From positions 41,100 to 73,891 of the forward strand of contig DDSP01000059.1 of the NCBI GenBank assembly GCA_002343445.1: a DNA stretch of 32,792 bases. Reading direction: 5' to 3'. Below are positions 22,659 through 30,217 of the stretch, piece after piece. Position 1 is the stretch's first letter. Each line of letters opens with the position of its first letter. Both the position numbers and the translations under genes were made by a program. This DNA comes from Chthonomonas sp. UBA2387. GTDB taxonomy: Bacteria > Armatimonadota > Fimbriimonadia > Fimbriimonadales > Fimbriimonadaceae. The notes below the pieces were generated by a model. The model was given only the letters and a program-made list of their open reading frames with translations, was not told where the DNA came from and did no database searches.

Positions 22659-23474
22659 TCATCGCTTCAAATTGTCAAGAATGGCCGTTAGCTTGTCCGA
22701 TGCTACAATTGTTGATACTTTGCACGACTTGGGGTCAATAGACACGATCTCCCTTAGTGTCCGTTTGTCGTTGTGCCTCAGCGCGATAACGACTGCATTT
22801 GCGATGCCGATTGACCCGTCAAAATAACCTCTCGATGTAGCGCAAACCACGGCATCATCTCCAACTATCTGCAACTTGTATTCAAAATCCTTGCGCAAGA
22901 CGGTGACTGCAAATCGCTCGACCCGCAAGAAGGAATTCTCTGCCGACTCCATAGAACCTGTGAAGGGGATGAGTCTGCCCGAGTCAGGGCTGAATCGATA
23001 AGCCGCAACGGGCTCTTCGTACTCCGGGCCAAGAAGTCGATTCGGACTCCTGAACGATACGGCCCTACCGATGGTTATAACATCCGGCTCGCCCCACCCA
23101 ATCACAAAGCTCGAGGCCCCAGCGTCTAGATGTCGGATTCTCCGGCTCTCCAAATCGTACAGTGCTATAGTAGAGCGGCTGCCCTTGACCCAGGTCAGCG
23201 CTATATGTCTACCGTCCGGGGACCAGGCTGTCTGGCGGATCTCAATTCCGTCAGCTGGATCTGCCAGCCTACAGAAGTCGAAATCTGTCTTGGGAAGTGC
23301 AGCGATCGCAATGGAGCCTGTATTCGCCGTCATGCAAATAGATCCACTGGAGTGTACCGACATTCGCAGTCGTCGTAACTCTGATTTCTGCGGGCTGAAG
23401 AAAAATGTGCTCCCAATCAAGAGCACCGCAGCAACTACCACTGCTCTGAGGACTAAGCTGGATCTTTTCTTCAT
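22659..23474 (-). CDS. Low-GC exported or membrane-anchored WD40/PD40-like protein
   Basis: A 271-residue protein with one N-terminal membrane segment (SLVLRAVVVAAVLLIGSTFFF), so it is exported and probably anchored. The rest resembles short TolB/PD40-type propeller repeats: TAWSPDGRHIALTWVKG, IALYDLESRRIRHLD and YRFSPDSGRLIPFTG. No enzyme motif was seen and no family is claimed firmly. Base composition is clearly lower in GC than the neighbours, and many codons end in A or T, suggesting recent transfer. The ATG lies 6 nt after the stop of the Arg-rich ORF on the same strand, so the two are probably co-transcribed from that ORF's promoter. Whether it is an orphan effector, an immunity protein or neither cannot be told. 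Confidence 0.72.
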   Translation of the reverse strand: MKKRSSLVLRAVVVAAVLLIGSTFFFSPQKSELRRLRMSVHSSGSICMTANTGSIAIAALPKTDFDFCRLADPADGIEIRQTAWSPDGRHIALTWVKGSRSTIALYDLESRRIRHLDAGASSFVIGWGEPDVITIGRAVSFRSPNRLLGPEYEEPVAAYRFSPDSGRLIPFTGSMESAENSFLRVERFAVTVLRKDFEYKLQIVGDDAVVCATSRGYFDGSIGIANAVVIALRHNDKRTLREIVSIDPKSCKVSTIVASDKLTAILDNLKR

Positions 23475-23480
23475 TGTGAC

Positions 23481-23660
23481 CTAGAGATGTATCGGGCCTC
23501 CCGCTCGGCCCGTATCCGACGGTGAAGAGCATCGGGTCGGAGTAGGTGAAGGTTGTGGTGTCCGCCGCTGACGGGCGGCGCGCGTCGACCACCCAACTCC
23601 GGCGCGTCTGCGGGAGCGGGCGTTGGCCCGCCGGTTCCTCCTGTTCGTCGCGGCTGTCAT
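23481..23660 (-). CDS. Arg-rich small ORF, copy B of a duplicated leaderless module
   Basis: A 59-residue ORF whose start shares its sequence with the ORF at 31872. The common peptide is RRNRxANARSRRRAG, after MTxAT. Both copies have TATACT just before the ATG and no upstream Shine-Dalgarno; an AGGAGG lies inside the coding sequence. After the shared 25 residues the two ORFs diverge fully. This copy ends 6 nt before the low-GC gene at 23474. No known family is recognised; the basic N-terminus could bind nucleic acid, or the ORF may be a translated leader. Repeated use of the same start in front of two different genes is the main support for it being real. Confidence 0.45.
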   Translation of the reverse strand: MTAATNRRNRRANARSRRRAGVGWSTRAARQRRTPQPSPTPTRCSSPSDTGRAGGPIHL

Positions 23661-23666
23661 GCACTC

Positions 23667-23672
23667 AGTATA
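23667..23672 (-). promoter_or_regulatory. TATACT -10 element of module copy B
   Basis: On the minus strand TTCGCT-TATACT-GAGTGC leads to the ATG at 23660. Copy A has TTCGC-TATACT-GAACACC before its ATG, so promoter and start region are duplicated together. Confidence 0.55.
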
Positions 23673-24023
23673 AGCGAACCATCCCAAGAGTCGGGAAAAG
23701 CGAAGGGGGGTGTCCTGGTTGGACGTGGACGGTCTGCGGGGATTGCCGTCGGTGCGAGTCCGTGTGGGTCCGAGCCCCGCGACCGGTCAGCCGCCGACCC
23801 AGCAGCCTAGTTTCAGGCCGCGCGTTTCGAAGTCGAACGCCGCTGCTTGGGAGCATCGTCCGCCACCAAACACCAGCCGAACCCAGCCGAGCAACCGGTT
23901 GACAAACCCGCCCCGCGCGGCTTCAACGGTGAAGGCGACCCAGGTGTCCCGACCTCCGACCTCCTTCATCCAAATCCGGGGGATGTGAATCGTGAATCGT
24001 GAACGAATGGGCAGGGCCGACGG
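23673..24023. other. Intergenic stretch without a supported gene
   Basis: About 350 bp between the Arg-rich ORF and the AraC gene. It holds short frames only, with no family match recognised. A heptamer TGAATCG is repeated nearly three times at 23986-24006 just before the 3' end of the AraC gene. Confidence 0.5.
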
Positions 24024-25247
24024 TCAGCGTGCGGATTCGCGGACGGCCGAGGGGTTCACGTTGAAGCGCTGCGAGAAGGCCCGGCTGAAGTGCGCCAGAC
24101 CCGCGAAGCCGACGGTGGAAGCGGCATCGGAGACCGAAAGCCCGTGGTCCACGAGCAACTCGCGGGCACGCTCCAACCGCAGGCCGACCAGGTACTTGTG
24201 GAACGGTTTGCCCGTCGCCTTTTTGAACAGGTACCGGAAGTGCGAGGTCGAAATGCCGAGTTGCTCGGCCACACTCTCATCGCTCAGCGGCTTGGCATAG
24301 TTGCGCTCGACGATGGCGAGCGCCCGCTCGATCAAGCGGTCGGCTCGGGTGTCCACTTCGAGGATCAGCGAAGCCACCTCCTCGACCCAGCCGCGCACGC
24401 GCGCGACCATCTCGCGGGCGTCGCTTGTCTCGTCGAGCGTTCGGGCGGCGTCGAGAAGGAACCGATGTTGGGCCCGCCCACCGCCCGCCTCAAGGGTTCC
24501 CGCCAGCGCCATGGCGAGAAACGTCAGGCACTGCCCCCGCGCCTCGTCGAGGTCTTCGGCATGGGAAACCCCGGCTTCGAGTTGCTGGACGGCCGCCAGC
24601 ACGCGAGACCGATCGCCCACGCGGATGGCGGCGGCCAGATCGGCGAGCGAGACGCGGTCGCCCAGCCCGCGAAACGGACAAACCGCGGCCTGAACCGCAT
24701 GCGTGACCACCCGGAACACGCAAAACGACGCCGGGCTGCCGAGGTCCCGAAAGCGGATGGCGGCAGGGCCAATGGGATCGTCGATCTCGACCGACAAACG
24801 GTCGAGACGGTGCTCCGTGCCTTCGATGGTCACGCGGCCGATCGGCTCGTGGACGCACCCGTCGCCCAGCGACTTCGAGGTTCGGTCGAACTCTTGCGAA
24901 TCGGCGTAATGGCGACCGTTGACCAAGTCCCAGCGACGCGTGCCGTGGGAGCCGACGACTTCCAGGCTCGCGCCCAGAGTCGCCGGCGCTTCATACTCGC
25001 GCCCGGCCCACAAGCCGAACACGCCGATCAGGTCCACTCGGCGGATGTCGCTGCTGTGCCCGGCCAGTGGCACCTCGAGCGAAAACGGCATGGAGCGCCA
25101 TGGGTGGGCGCGGCCCGGGCCGCCGTTGCTTCGCCAGCCCTGCACCTCCTCGTCGCCGACCGCCCCGGTTACGGGCCGGTCGAGCACCGGGAGTGGGCAC
25201 TCGATTTCGGCCAGACGTTTCGAAGCGGGCGCTTTCTTGCGGGGCAA
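24024..25247 (-). CDS. AraC-family regulator with large N-terminal beta-sandwich domain
   Basis: A 407-residue protein. The C-terminal 105 residues are a two-helix-turn-helix AraC domain: LSDESVAEQLGISTSHFRYLFKKATG, then LVDHGLSVSDAASTVGFAGLAHFSRAFSQRFN. The N-terminal 150 residues (GWRSNGGPGRA, MPFSLEVPLAG, WDLVNGRHYADS, FRDLGSP) look like an exported-protein type carbohydrate-binding sandwich rather than a usual AraC cupin, and no signal peptide precedes it. The middle (about 165-290) is helical. The TTG start at 25247 is one base after the stop of the peptide-binding protein gene, which implies coupling; a Met at 25091 is possible but would cut the sandwich domain. It probably regulates sugar or peptide uptake genes, an inference from context. 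Confidence 0.8.
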   Translation of the reverse strand: MPRKKAPASKRLAEIECPLPVLDRPVTGAVGDEEVQGWRSNGGPGRAHPWRSMPFSLEVPLAGHSSDIRRVDLIGVFGLWAGREYEAPATLGASLEVVGSHGTRRWDLVNGRHYADSQEFDRTSKSLGDGCVHEPIGRVTIEGTEHRLDRLSVEIDDPIGPAAIRFRDLGSPASFCVFRVVTHAVQAAVCPFRGLGDRVSLADLAAAIRVGDRSRVLAAVQQLEAGVSHAEDLDEARGQCLTFLAMALAGTLEAGGGRAQHRFLLDAARTLDETSDAREMVARVRGWVEEVASLILEVDTRADRLIERALAIVERNYAKPLSDESVAEQLGISTSHFRYLFKKATGKPFHKYLVGLRLERARELLVDHGLSVSDAASTVGFAGLAHFSRAFSQRFNVNPSAVRESAR

Positions 25248-25248
25248 A

Positions 25249-26853
25249 CTAGGGCTTCAGTTCGACGGCGACGTGGGGCAGGTGCCCGAACAACGAGACG
25301 CGCAGACCCTTCACCTTGGGCTGGATCAGCTCGATGTCCCGCTGGAAGTAGATCGGGATCCAGGGGCCCTCGTTCAGCACGATGTCCTCGGCTTGCGCGT
25401 AGAGCGCCAGGCGCTTGGCTTCGTTCTGCTCCACATCGGCCTCCTTGACCAGAGCGTCGAACTGCGGGTTGCTGTAACCCATCTTGTTCTCCGGCCCGTA
25501 CGGGTGGGTTGCAAGCATGAAGCTGAGGAAGTTCTCGGGGTCGAGGTAGTCCGCCCCCCACCTCATGTGGAAGAACTGCAGGTCGAACGAGTCCTGACGC
25601 TCGAGATACGCGCGCCACTCCATGGTGCGCTGGGTGATCTTGACGCCCAAGTTCTTCTGCAATTGAGTCGCAACCGCTTCGGCGACGACGCGAACGTCGG
25701 GGCGATCCTCTCGGTAGGTCAACTCAAGCGGGGGCATGCCCTGCCCTCCGGGATAGCCTGCGGCGGCGAGCAACTCGGCGGCCTTCTTGGGATCGTACGG
25801 CAACGGCTTCGCATCAGGCCGGTAGCCGAGCACGCCCTTGGGGACAATCGAGTTGGCGAGCGTGTTCACTCCCCCCAACACCTCGTTGACGATCTGCTCG
25901 CGATCGATCGCCATGTGGAACGCCTGCCGCACGCGAACATCCTTGAACGGCTCGTACTTGATCGGGGCCAAGCCAACGTACCACGTGGCCGCACGGTCGA
26001 AGTAGTGGACGTGGTCCTTGATCTTGGGATCGGCCAACACCGCAGCTAGGTCTTGACGCTCGAGCATGACCAAGTCCACCTCGCCGCTCTTGTACTTGTT
26101 GAACCGGGTTGCAGGGTCTTTGATGACGGGCCGCTCGATCTTGTCCACCTTGGGCGCGCCGCCATGATAGTCCTTGTTGGCCGTCATCACGAACAGCTGT
26201 TCGGGCACGAACGACTCGGCCTTGAACGGCCCCGTGCCCACCATGTCCTTGACATCGCGAATCTCGACCGGGCCGACCGAGTCCTTCGGCAGCACGAAGA
26301 ACGCGGCGTAGGTCATCTTGCCCAGGATGTAGGGCCGGGGCTTGTCGATCTGCACGGTCAGCGTGTGGTCGTCCACCACTTGGACGCCGCTGATCGAATC
26401 CGCCTTGCCGTCCACGTACTCCTTCGAGCCCACGATCTCCGCCATGTACTGACCGGCCGTCGGGGAGCCCAACTCGGGGTGACAGGCACGCTCCCAACTC
26501 CACTTCACATCGTGGGCCGTGAACGGCGCCCCGTTGTGGAACTTGACGCCCTTTCGAAGGAAGAACGTGAACGTCATGCCGTCGTCGGAGACTTCCCACC
26601 GCTCGGCCAATTGGCCGACGACGCGGTTGTCCGTTCCCCAGGCCACCAGCCCTTCGAACATCTGTTGGAGGAGGTCGATCGTGTCGCCGTCTCGGACCAT
26701 GCCGGGATCGAGCGTGGTTGGGTTCGTGACGATGGGGTAGCGGAACGTGTTTTCCTTGCCCGCGCTCGCGCGCTCGGAGAACCCGCCCTGACATCCGGCC
26801 AAGAGTCCCAAGGCGACAGCGGCCAGAGTCGGCAAGAGGAGGCGACGCAACAT
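25249..26853 (-). CDS. Oligopeptide/dipeptide ABC transporter substrate-binding lipoprotein
   Basis: A 534-residue extracytoplasmic solute-binding protein of family 5 (OppA/DppA type). The N-terminus LLLPTLAAVALGLLAGC is a lipoprotein signal with the lipid-attachment Cys at residue 21. The family signature appears as LAERWEVSDDGMTFTFFLRKGVKFHNGAPFTA (about 80-112), followed by MVGTGPFK, VRQAFHMAIDRE and IPIYFQRDIE near the end. It captures peptides (or sometimes oligosaccharides) for an ABC importer; no permease or ATPase gene is in the window. The ATG at 26853 has TATACT 6 nt upstream and no ribosome site. The AraC regulator follows with a one-base gap. Confidence 0.93.
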   Translation of the reverse strand: MLRRLLLPTLAAVALGLLAGCQGGFSERASAGKENTFRYPIVTNPTTLDPGMVRDGDTIDLLQQMFEGLVAWGTDNRVVGQLAERWEVSDDGMTFTFFLRKGVKFHNGAPFTAHDVKWSWERACHPELGSPTAGQYMAEIVGSKEYVDGKADSISGVQVVDDHTLTVQIDKPRPYILGKMTYAAFFVLPKDSVGPVEIRDVKDMVGTGPFKAESFVPEQLFVMTANKDYHGGAPKVDKIERPVIKDPATRFNKYKSGEVDLVMLERQDLAAVLADPKIKDHVHYFDRAATWYVGLAPIKYEPFKDVRVRQAFHMAIDREQIVNEVLGGVNTLANSIVPKGVLGYRPDAKPLPYDPKKAAELLAAAGYPGGQGMPPLELTYREDRPDVRVVAEAVATQLQKNLGVKITQRTMEWRAYLERQDSFDLQFFHMRWGADYLDPENFLSFMLATHPYGPENKMGYSNPQFDALVKEADVEQNEAKRLALYAQAEDIVLNEGPWIPIYFQRDIELIQPKVKGLRVSLFGHLPHVAVELKP

Positions 26854-26859
26854 GGCTTC

Positions 26860-26869
26860 AGTATAGACT
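26860..26869. promoter_or_regulatory. Back-to-back -10 core, second example
   Basis: AGTATAGACT differs by one base from the core at 20875-20884. On the minus strand TATACT is 6 nt before the ATG of the binding-protein gene. On the plus strand TAGACT (26864-26869) is 6 nt before an in-frame GTC of the kinase gene at 26876. Confidence 0.55.
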
Positions 26870-27853
26870 TTGCAGGTCGCACGATTCGCCGAACCCAAGA
26901 TCCCCGATGACTTGCCGCATCCGCCCGCCTGGTTGCGCGGCGACGGCCCGGACCGTGACGTCGTCTTGAGTTCGCGGGTGCGCGTCATGCGCAATTTGGC
27001 GGGTCACCGGTTCCCACACAAGATGGACGAGCCCGAACGTGTGGCCGTTTGCGAGCAGATCGGGCATGCGTTGAGCGATCGTTGCCCCGTCGCCTTGGCG
27101 GATGCCGATTTCGATGCGAACGTCGCCTGGCGGCTGATACCCGCTCACTTCAGGGAAACGACCACCGGGCGAGGCGTGCTGGCAGACGAAGTGCGTACGT
27201 TGGTCTGCCTCCTCAACGAGGAGGACCACCTGCGCGTGCAAGCCATCGAGCCCGGGCTGCGACTTGATGAGGCCTCGTTGCGTGCCTCGGAAGCGATCGA
27301 ATCGCTCGGAGCCGCTTTGACGTGGGCCTGGTCTCCCGAACTCGGGTATCTGGGGGCGAGCCCGTTCAATTGCGGCACGGGTCGGCGTCGCGGCGTGCTG
27401 CTGCACCTTTTGGGTTTGCAGGCGTGCCGCAAGTTGGGAGCGCTGGTGCAAGCGGTGGCGGCCCAGGGGTTCGTGGCGCGTGGGGCGTTCGGCGAGGCCA
27501 GCAAGGTGGTGGGTGCGCTGTTGCAGGTGAGCGACGTGCGCGAGCGGCCCGAGGAGTTCGATGCGCTGGTGCGCTCCATTGTCGGCCGCGAACGGGTCGC
27601 GCGAGTTCAGGCGGCGCAACGGCTAGAAGACCTCGCCGCAAAAGCGCTTGAATCGCTGAGGAGCCACCATATGCTCTCTTTGCCCGACGCCCTGGCCGTT
27701 TTGAGCTTGACGCGTTGGCAAGCTTCCGCCCACGGGTACGAGCCGCTGTGTGCGGTTGACCTGCTGCTGGGAGGCTGCGAGCCGACCGCGAACGCCCAAG
27801 ACCGCGCCGCCGCTCGGCGACGGTGTCAGTTCTTGCGGGCGGCCTTGCTGTAG
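26870..27853 (+). CDS. McsB-like protein-arginine kinase with altered active site
   Basis: A 327-residue phosphagen-kinase-fold protein of the McsB type, which uses ATP to phosphorylate arginines in proteins and mark them for ClpCP degradation. Conserved parts are GPDRDVVLSSRVRVMRNLAG (nucleotide-phosphate Arg36 and Arg38), LLNEEDHLR (116-122) and SPFNCGTG (164-171). In McsB and creatine kinase the last block is CPTNxGTG with a catalytic Cys; here that Cys is Ser164, while a Cys appears four residues later. The later SNQ-type block is also diverged (LLQVS). It may be a weak or inactive kinase. No mcsA, ctsR or clpC is nearby. The start is uncertain: TTG 26870 lies inside the predicted -10 spacing, and TTG 26912 is the alternative. 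Confidence 0.78.
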   Translation: MQVARFAEPKIPDDLPHPPAWLRGDGPDRDVVLSSRVRVMRNLAGHRFPHKMDEPERVAVCEQIGHALSDRCPVALADADFDANVAWRLIPAHFRETTTGRGVLADEVRTLVCLLNEEDHLRVQAIEPGLRLDEASLRASEAIESLGAALTWAWSPELGYLGASPFNCGTGRRRGVLLHLLGLQACRKLGALVQAVAAQGFVARGAFGEASKVVGALLQVSDVRERPEEFDALVRSIVGRERVARVQAAQRLEDLAAKALESLRSHHMLSLPDALAVLSLTRWQASAHGYEPLCAVDLLLGGCEPTANAQDRAAARRRCQFLRAALL

Positions 27854-27856
27854 CGG

Positions 27857-28795
27857 CTACTTGAGCGGCCCGAAGATCGGCGCGGCCAACACCCGGGCGA
27901 AGAGGGCCACCTGGCTCCTCCGCTCTTGCCGCAGCCCGGATGCCAGGGCGATCAGAGTCCAAACCACCAACCTTAGCAGGGCCCCCAGGCGATCGAGGAC
28001 CAGACACAAAGCCCAAGCCGCCCAACCGTGGTGCAACCGGAAGTAGAGTTCTTTGCCGTGGTTGTAACGGGCCACGGCCCGCCAACGGTTCTGCGAACTG
28101 GACGACCCAAGGTCGTGCACGACCGACAGGCTCGGAACGTAGAGGATGCGGCCACGCTTCCTAAGCCGCCGGCAAAGATCGGTGTCCTCGCAGTAAAGGA
28201 AGAACCGCTCGTCGAATCGTTCGCCGGGCCGCATCATCAGGCATGCGCCCATCACCTGGTCGACATCAAGCGTGTCATCGCCCGAGGGCCGAATCCAATA
28301 GGGCGAGAACAGCCGCGACTCCGGCAGGAGTTTCTCCAAGTACGTCTGCTCGCAGAAGACGGCCCAGAGGCGGAGTTCCCGCGCCGCCGACCATTGCAGG
28401 CTGCCATCGGGGTTGACCAGCCGCGGCCCCGCAGCCACCACGTTCGGGTCGGCAAACCCCTCGGCGAGCCTGGAGACAGTGTCGGGAGCGACGTACGCGT
28501 CGCTGTTCAGCAGCAAGACCAACTCGCCGGTTGCGATGGCCAGCCCTTGGTTGTTGGCCGCCCCGAAGCCTCGGTTCTCCGCGTTGGCGATGACTTCGAC
28601 ATGAGGAAACTCAGTCCCCACCATCTCGGGCGATCCATCGGCGCTGGCGTTGTCGACGACGATCACCTGGTGTTCGGCCCCGAGCGCCGTCAGGCAGCGG
28701 CGGAGCTTTTCGCAGGTGTTGAAGCTCACGACGATGACCGAGACGCGAGGCGGCGTTCGGGGTGTGTCCGCGTCCGAGGTCATGCTAGAATGCAT
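27857..28795 (-). CDS. Family 2 glycosyltransferase (rhamnosyltransferase-like)
   Basis: A 312-residue inverting GT-A glycosyltransferase. Motifs in order are VSVIVVSFNTCEKLRRCL (nucleotide-binding strand), VVDNASADGS, NRGFGAANNQG and LLLNSDAYV (NSD, residues 97-99, the DxD-type metal site), then DERFFLYCEDTDLCRRLRKRG in the acceptor half. The end has one or two hydrophobic segments (ALCLVLDRLGALLRLVVWTLIALASG), suggesting membrane association. It resembles WbbL-like rhamnosyltransferases of cell-surface polysaccharide synthesis; donor and acceptor are not known. ATG 28795 is given; ATG 28783 is equally possible. It is divergent from greA and its last base is 3 bp after the kinase stop, tail to tail. 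Confidence 0.88.
   Translation of the reverse strand: MHSSMTSDADTPRTPPRVSVIVVSFNTCEKLRRCLTALGAEHQVIVVDNASADGSPEMVGTEFPHVEVIANAENRGFGAANNQGLAIATGELVLLLNSDAYVAPDTVSRLAEGFADPNVVAAGPRLVNPDGSLQWSAARELRLWAVFCEQTYLEKLLPESRLFSPYWIRPSGDDTLDVDQVMGACLMMRPGERFDERFFLYCEDTDLCRRLRKRGRILYVPSLSVVHDLGSSSSQNRWRAVARYNHGKELYFRLHHGWAAWALCLVLDRLGALLRLVVWTLIALASGLRQERRSQVALFARVLAAPIFGPLK
28786..28791 (+). promoter_or_regulatory. -10-like TAGAAT 10 nt before greA
   Basis: TAGAAT matches five of six consensus bases and lies 10 nt before the greA ATG at 28802, giving a leader of only about 3 nt. It overlaps the 5' end of the divergent glycosyltransferase gene. Confidence 0.4.
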
Positions 28796-28801
28796 TTTCC
28801 C

Positions 28802-29278
28802 ATGGCAAAGCCCGTTTTGACGACCAAAGAAGGATACGACAAGATGGTCAAGGAGCTTGAACGGCTGAAAGGGCACGAACGTGCCCGCATCGCCGAGGCC
28901 ATCCGGGAAGCCAAATCGCACGGAGACCTGCGCGAGAACGCCGCCTACCACGAGGCCAAGCTCAACCAAACGCGCCTGGAGCACACGATCGCCGAACTCG
29001 AGCGCAACGTGTTGCACGCCCGCATCGTCGAGCGGCCGCCCGATGCCGACGGCGTGGCCCACCTGGGTTCGACGGTGACGCTGCTCGATCTCGAGTTCAA
29101 CGACGAGCTGACGATCAAGCTCGTGGGCACGGGCGAGGCCAACGTGGCGCACGATCTCGTCTCGATCACCTCGCCGATGGGCGAGGCGATCCTGGACAAG
29201 CGCGAGGGCGACGAGATCGAGGTCGCCGCCCCGGCCGGCACCATCCGTTACCGCATCGTCAAGCTCGAAATGGAGTGA
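28802..29278 (+). CDS. greA: Transcription elongation factor GreA
   Basis: A 158-residue GreA, the standard family length. The N-terminal coiled coil (about 8-76) carries REAKSHGDLRENAAYHEAK, with Asp42 and Glu45 at the tip, the acidic pair that stimulates cleavage of backtracked RNA in RNA polymerase. The C-terminal FKBP-like domain includes VTLLDLEFND, DLVSITSPMGEAILDKREGDEIEV and the closing VKLEME. It acts in the cytoplasm on paused polymerase. The ATG start has TAGAAT close upstream and no Shine-Dalgarno. The next gene starts 7 bp downstream. Confidence 0.96.
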   Translation: MAKPVLTTKEGYDKMVKELERLKGHERARIAEAIREAKSHGDLRENAAYHEAKLNQTRLEHTIAELERNVLHARIVERPPDADGVAHLGSTVTLLDLEFNDELTIKLVGTGEANVAHDLVSITSPMGEAILDKREGDEIEVAAPAGTIRYRIVKLEME

Positions 29279-29285
29279 CGCCCCT

Positions 29286-30167
29286 GTGAAACGTGCGCTC
29301 CTCTTGCCGACGACCCTCATCGCGGCTCTCGTCCTGGCGCACCCCGGTGGCGGCATCGTGGCCCTGGGGCCGGACCGCATTCTCACCGGAGACGCTGTCG
29401 GCAACGGGGTGTGGCTGTTCGGGACGTCGCGCCCGACGCGGCAACTCAGCGACTTCCACTGCCACTGGATCACCCGGGGGCTCGACGGGAACCTGTACGC
29501 CGAGAAGCAAGGCGAGCGGAACGGAGAGTGGGTCGTCACCATCTACCGTCTGGATAAACAGGGCAAGAGCCCCGAACGGCTGTGGACGAGCACAATCGCC
29601 CATAGCGTGTTCACCGCCGACCGGCAGGGCCGATTGGTGTTCCCCGACGGCGGGCGGCTGGTGACGAGGGAGGCCTCGGGGCGTCTTGTGGCCTTCCGTG
29701 GCGATGGTCGGCCCGTTGCCGGCGAGCCCCCTTTCGATAGCGTTGGGGCTCTGGTCTGGGGTCCGGGCGACGCCTTGTACCTCTGCGATGGTCCCCACGT
29801 GCGCAAGGTCGGGTCGGACGGCAAGGCGAGGATTCTCAAGACGTTCGAAGGTAAGCCAACGGTCGAGATGTACGGCGGCAGGAGCGGCGCCCGCGTGTGG
29901 GGGCTGGCCGTGGACGGCGAGAGCCGGGTCTATGCCGCACTCACCAGCCACGGGCAAGTCGTCCGGATCGCGCCCAACGGGCAAACGTCGGTGGCGGCCC
30001 GATCGTCTGACGACTGGCACGCGACGGGCGTCGCCGTGCACGGCGACACCCTGTTCCTGCTGGAGACCAAGCTCGAAGGCAACCGGAACCTCGGCCCGCG
30101 CGTGCGGCGCATTGCTGCCGATGGCCGAGCGACCATCCTGGGCACAGTCGGCGCCACCAGCCGCTGA
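29286..30167 (+). CDS. Exported NHL/SMP-30-like beta-propeller protein
   Basis: A 293-residue protein with a signal peptide (KRALLLPTTLIAALVLA) and a six-bladed-propeller pattern: repeated segments such as ITRGLDGNLYAEKQ, FTADRQGRLVFPDG, LVWGPGDALYLCDG, VRKVGSDGKARIL, WGLAVDGESRVYAALTS and VVRIAPNGQTSV. NHL/SMP-30-like folds include lactonases and binding proteins, but no metal-binding triad was identified with confidence, so no activity is claimed. The start is GTG at 29286, preceded by GGAG within the greA end, so the two genes are likely co-transcribed. Confidence 0.75.
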   Translation: MKRALLLPTTLIAALVLAHPGGGIVALGPDRILTGDAVGNGVWLFGTSRPTRQLSDFHCHWITRGLDGNLYAEKQGERNGEWVVTIYRLDKQGKSPERLWTSTIAHSVFTADRQGRLVFPDGGRLVTREASGRLVAFRGDGRPVAGEPPFDSVGALVWGPGDALYLCDGPHVRKVGSDGKARILKTFEGKPTVEMYGGRSGARVWGLAVDGESRVYAALTSHGQVVRIAPNGQTSVAARSSDDWHATGVAVHGDTLFLLETKLEGNRNLGPRVRRIAADGRATILGTVGATSR

Positions 30168-30217
30168 ATCACGCCCCGCAAGGAACCCAACCCGCGCGCG
30201 GCGAAGGAAGGCACACC

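Noticed and set aside
23481..23600. RHS/YD-repeat gene fragment (TFTYSDPMLFTVGYG in another frame)
   Set aside because: A single short stretch in an alternative frame, no second repeat; not enough to call a remnant.
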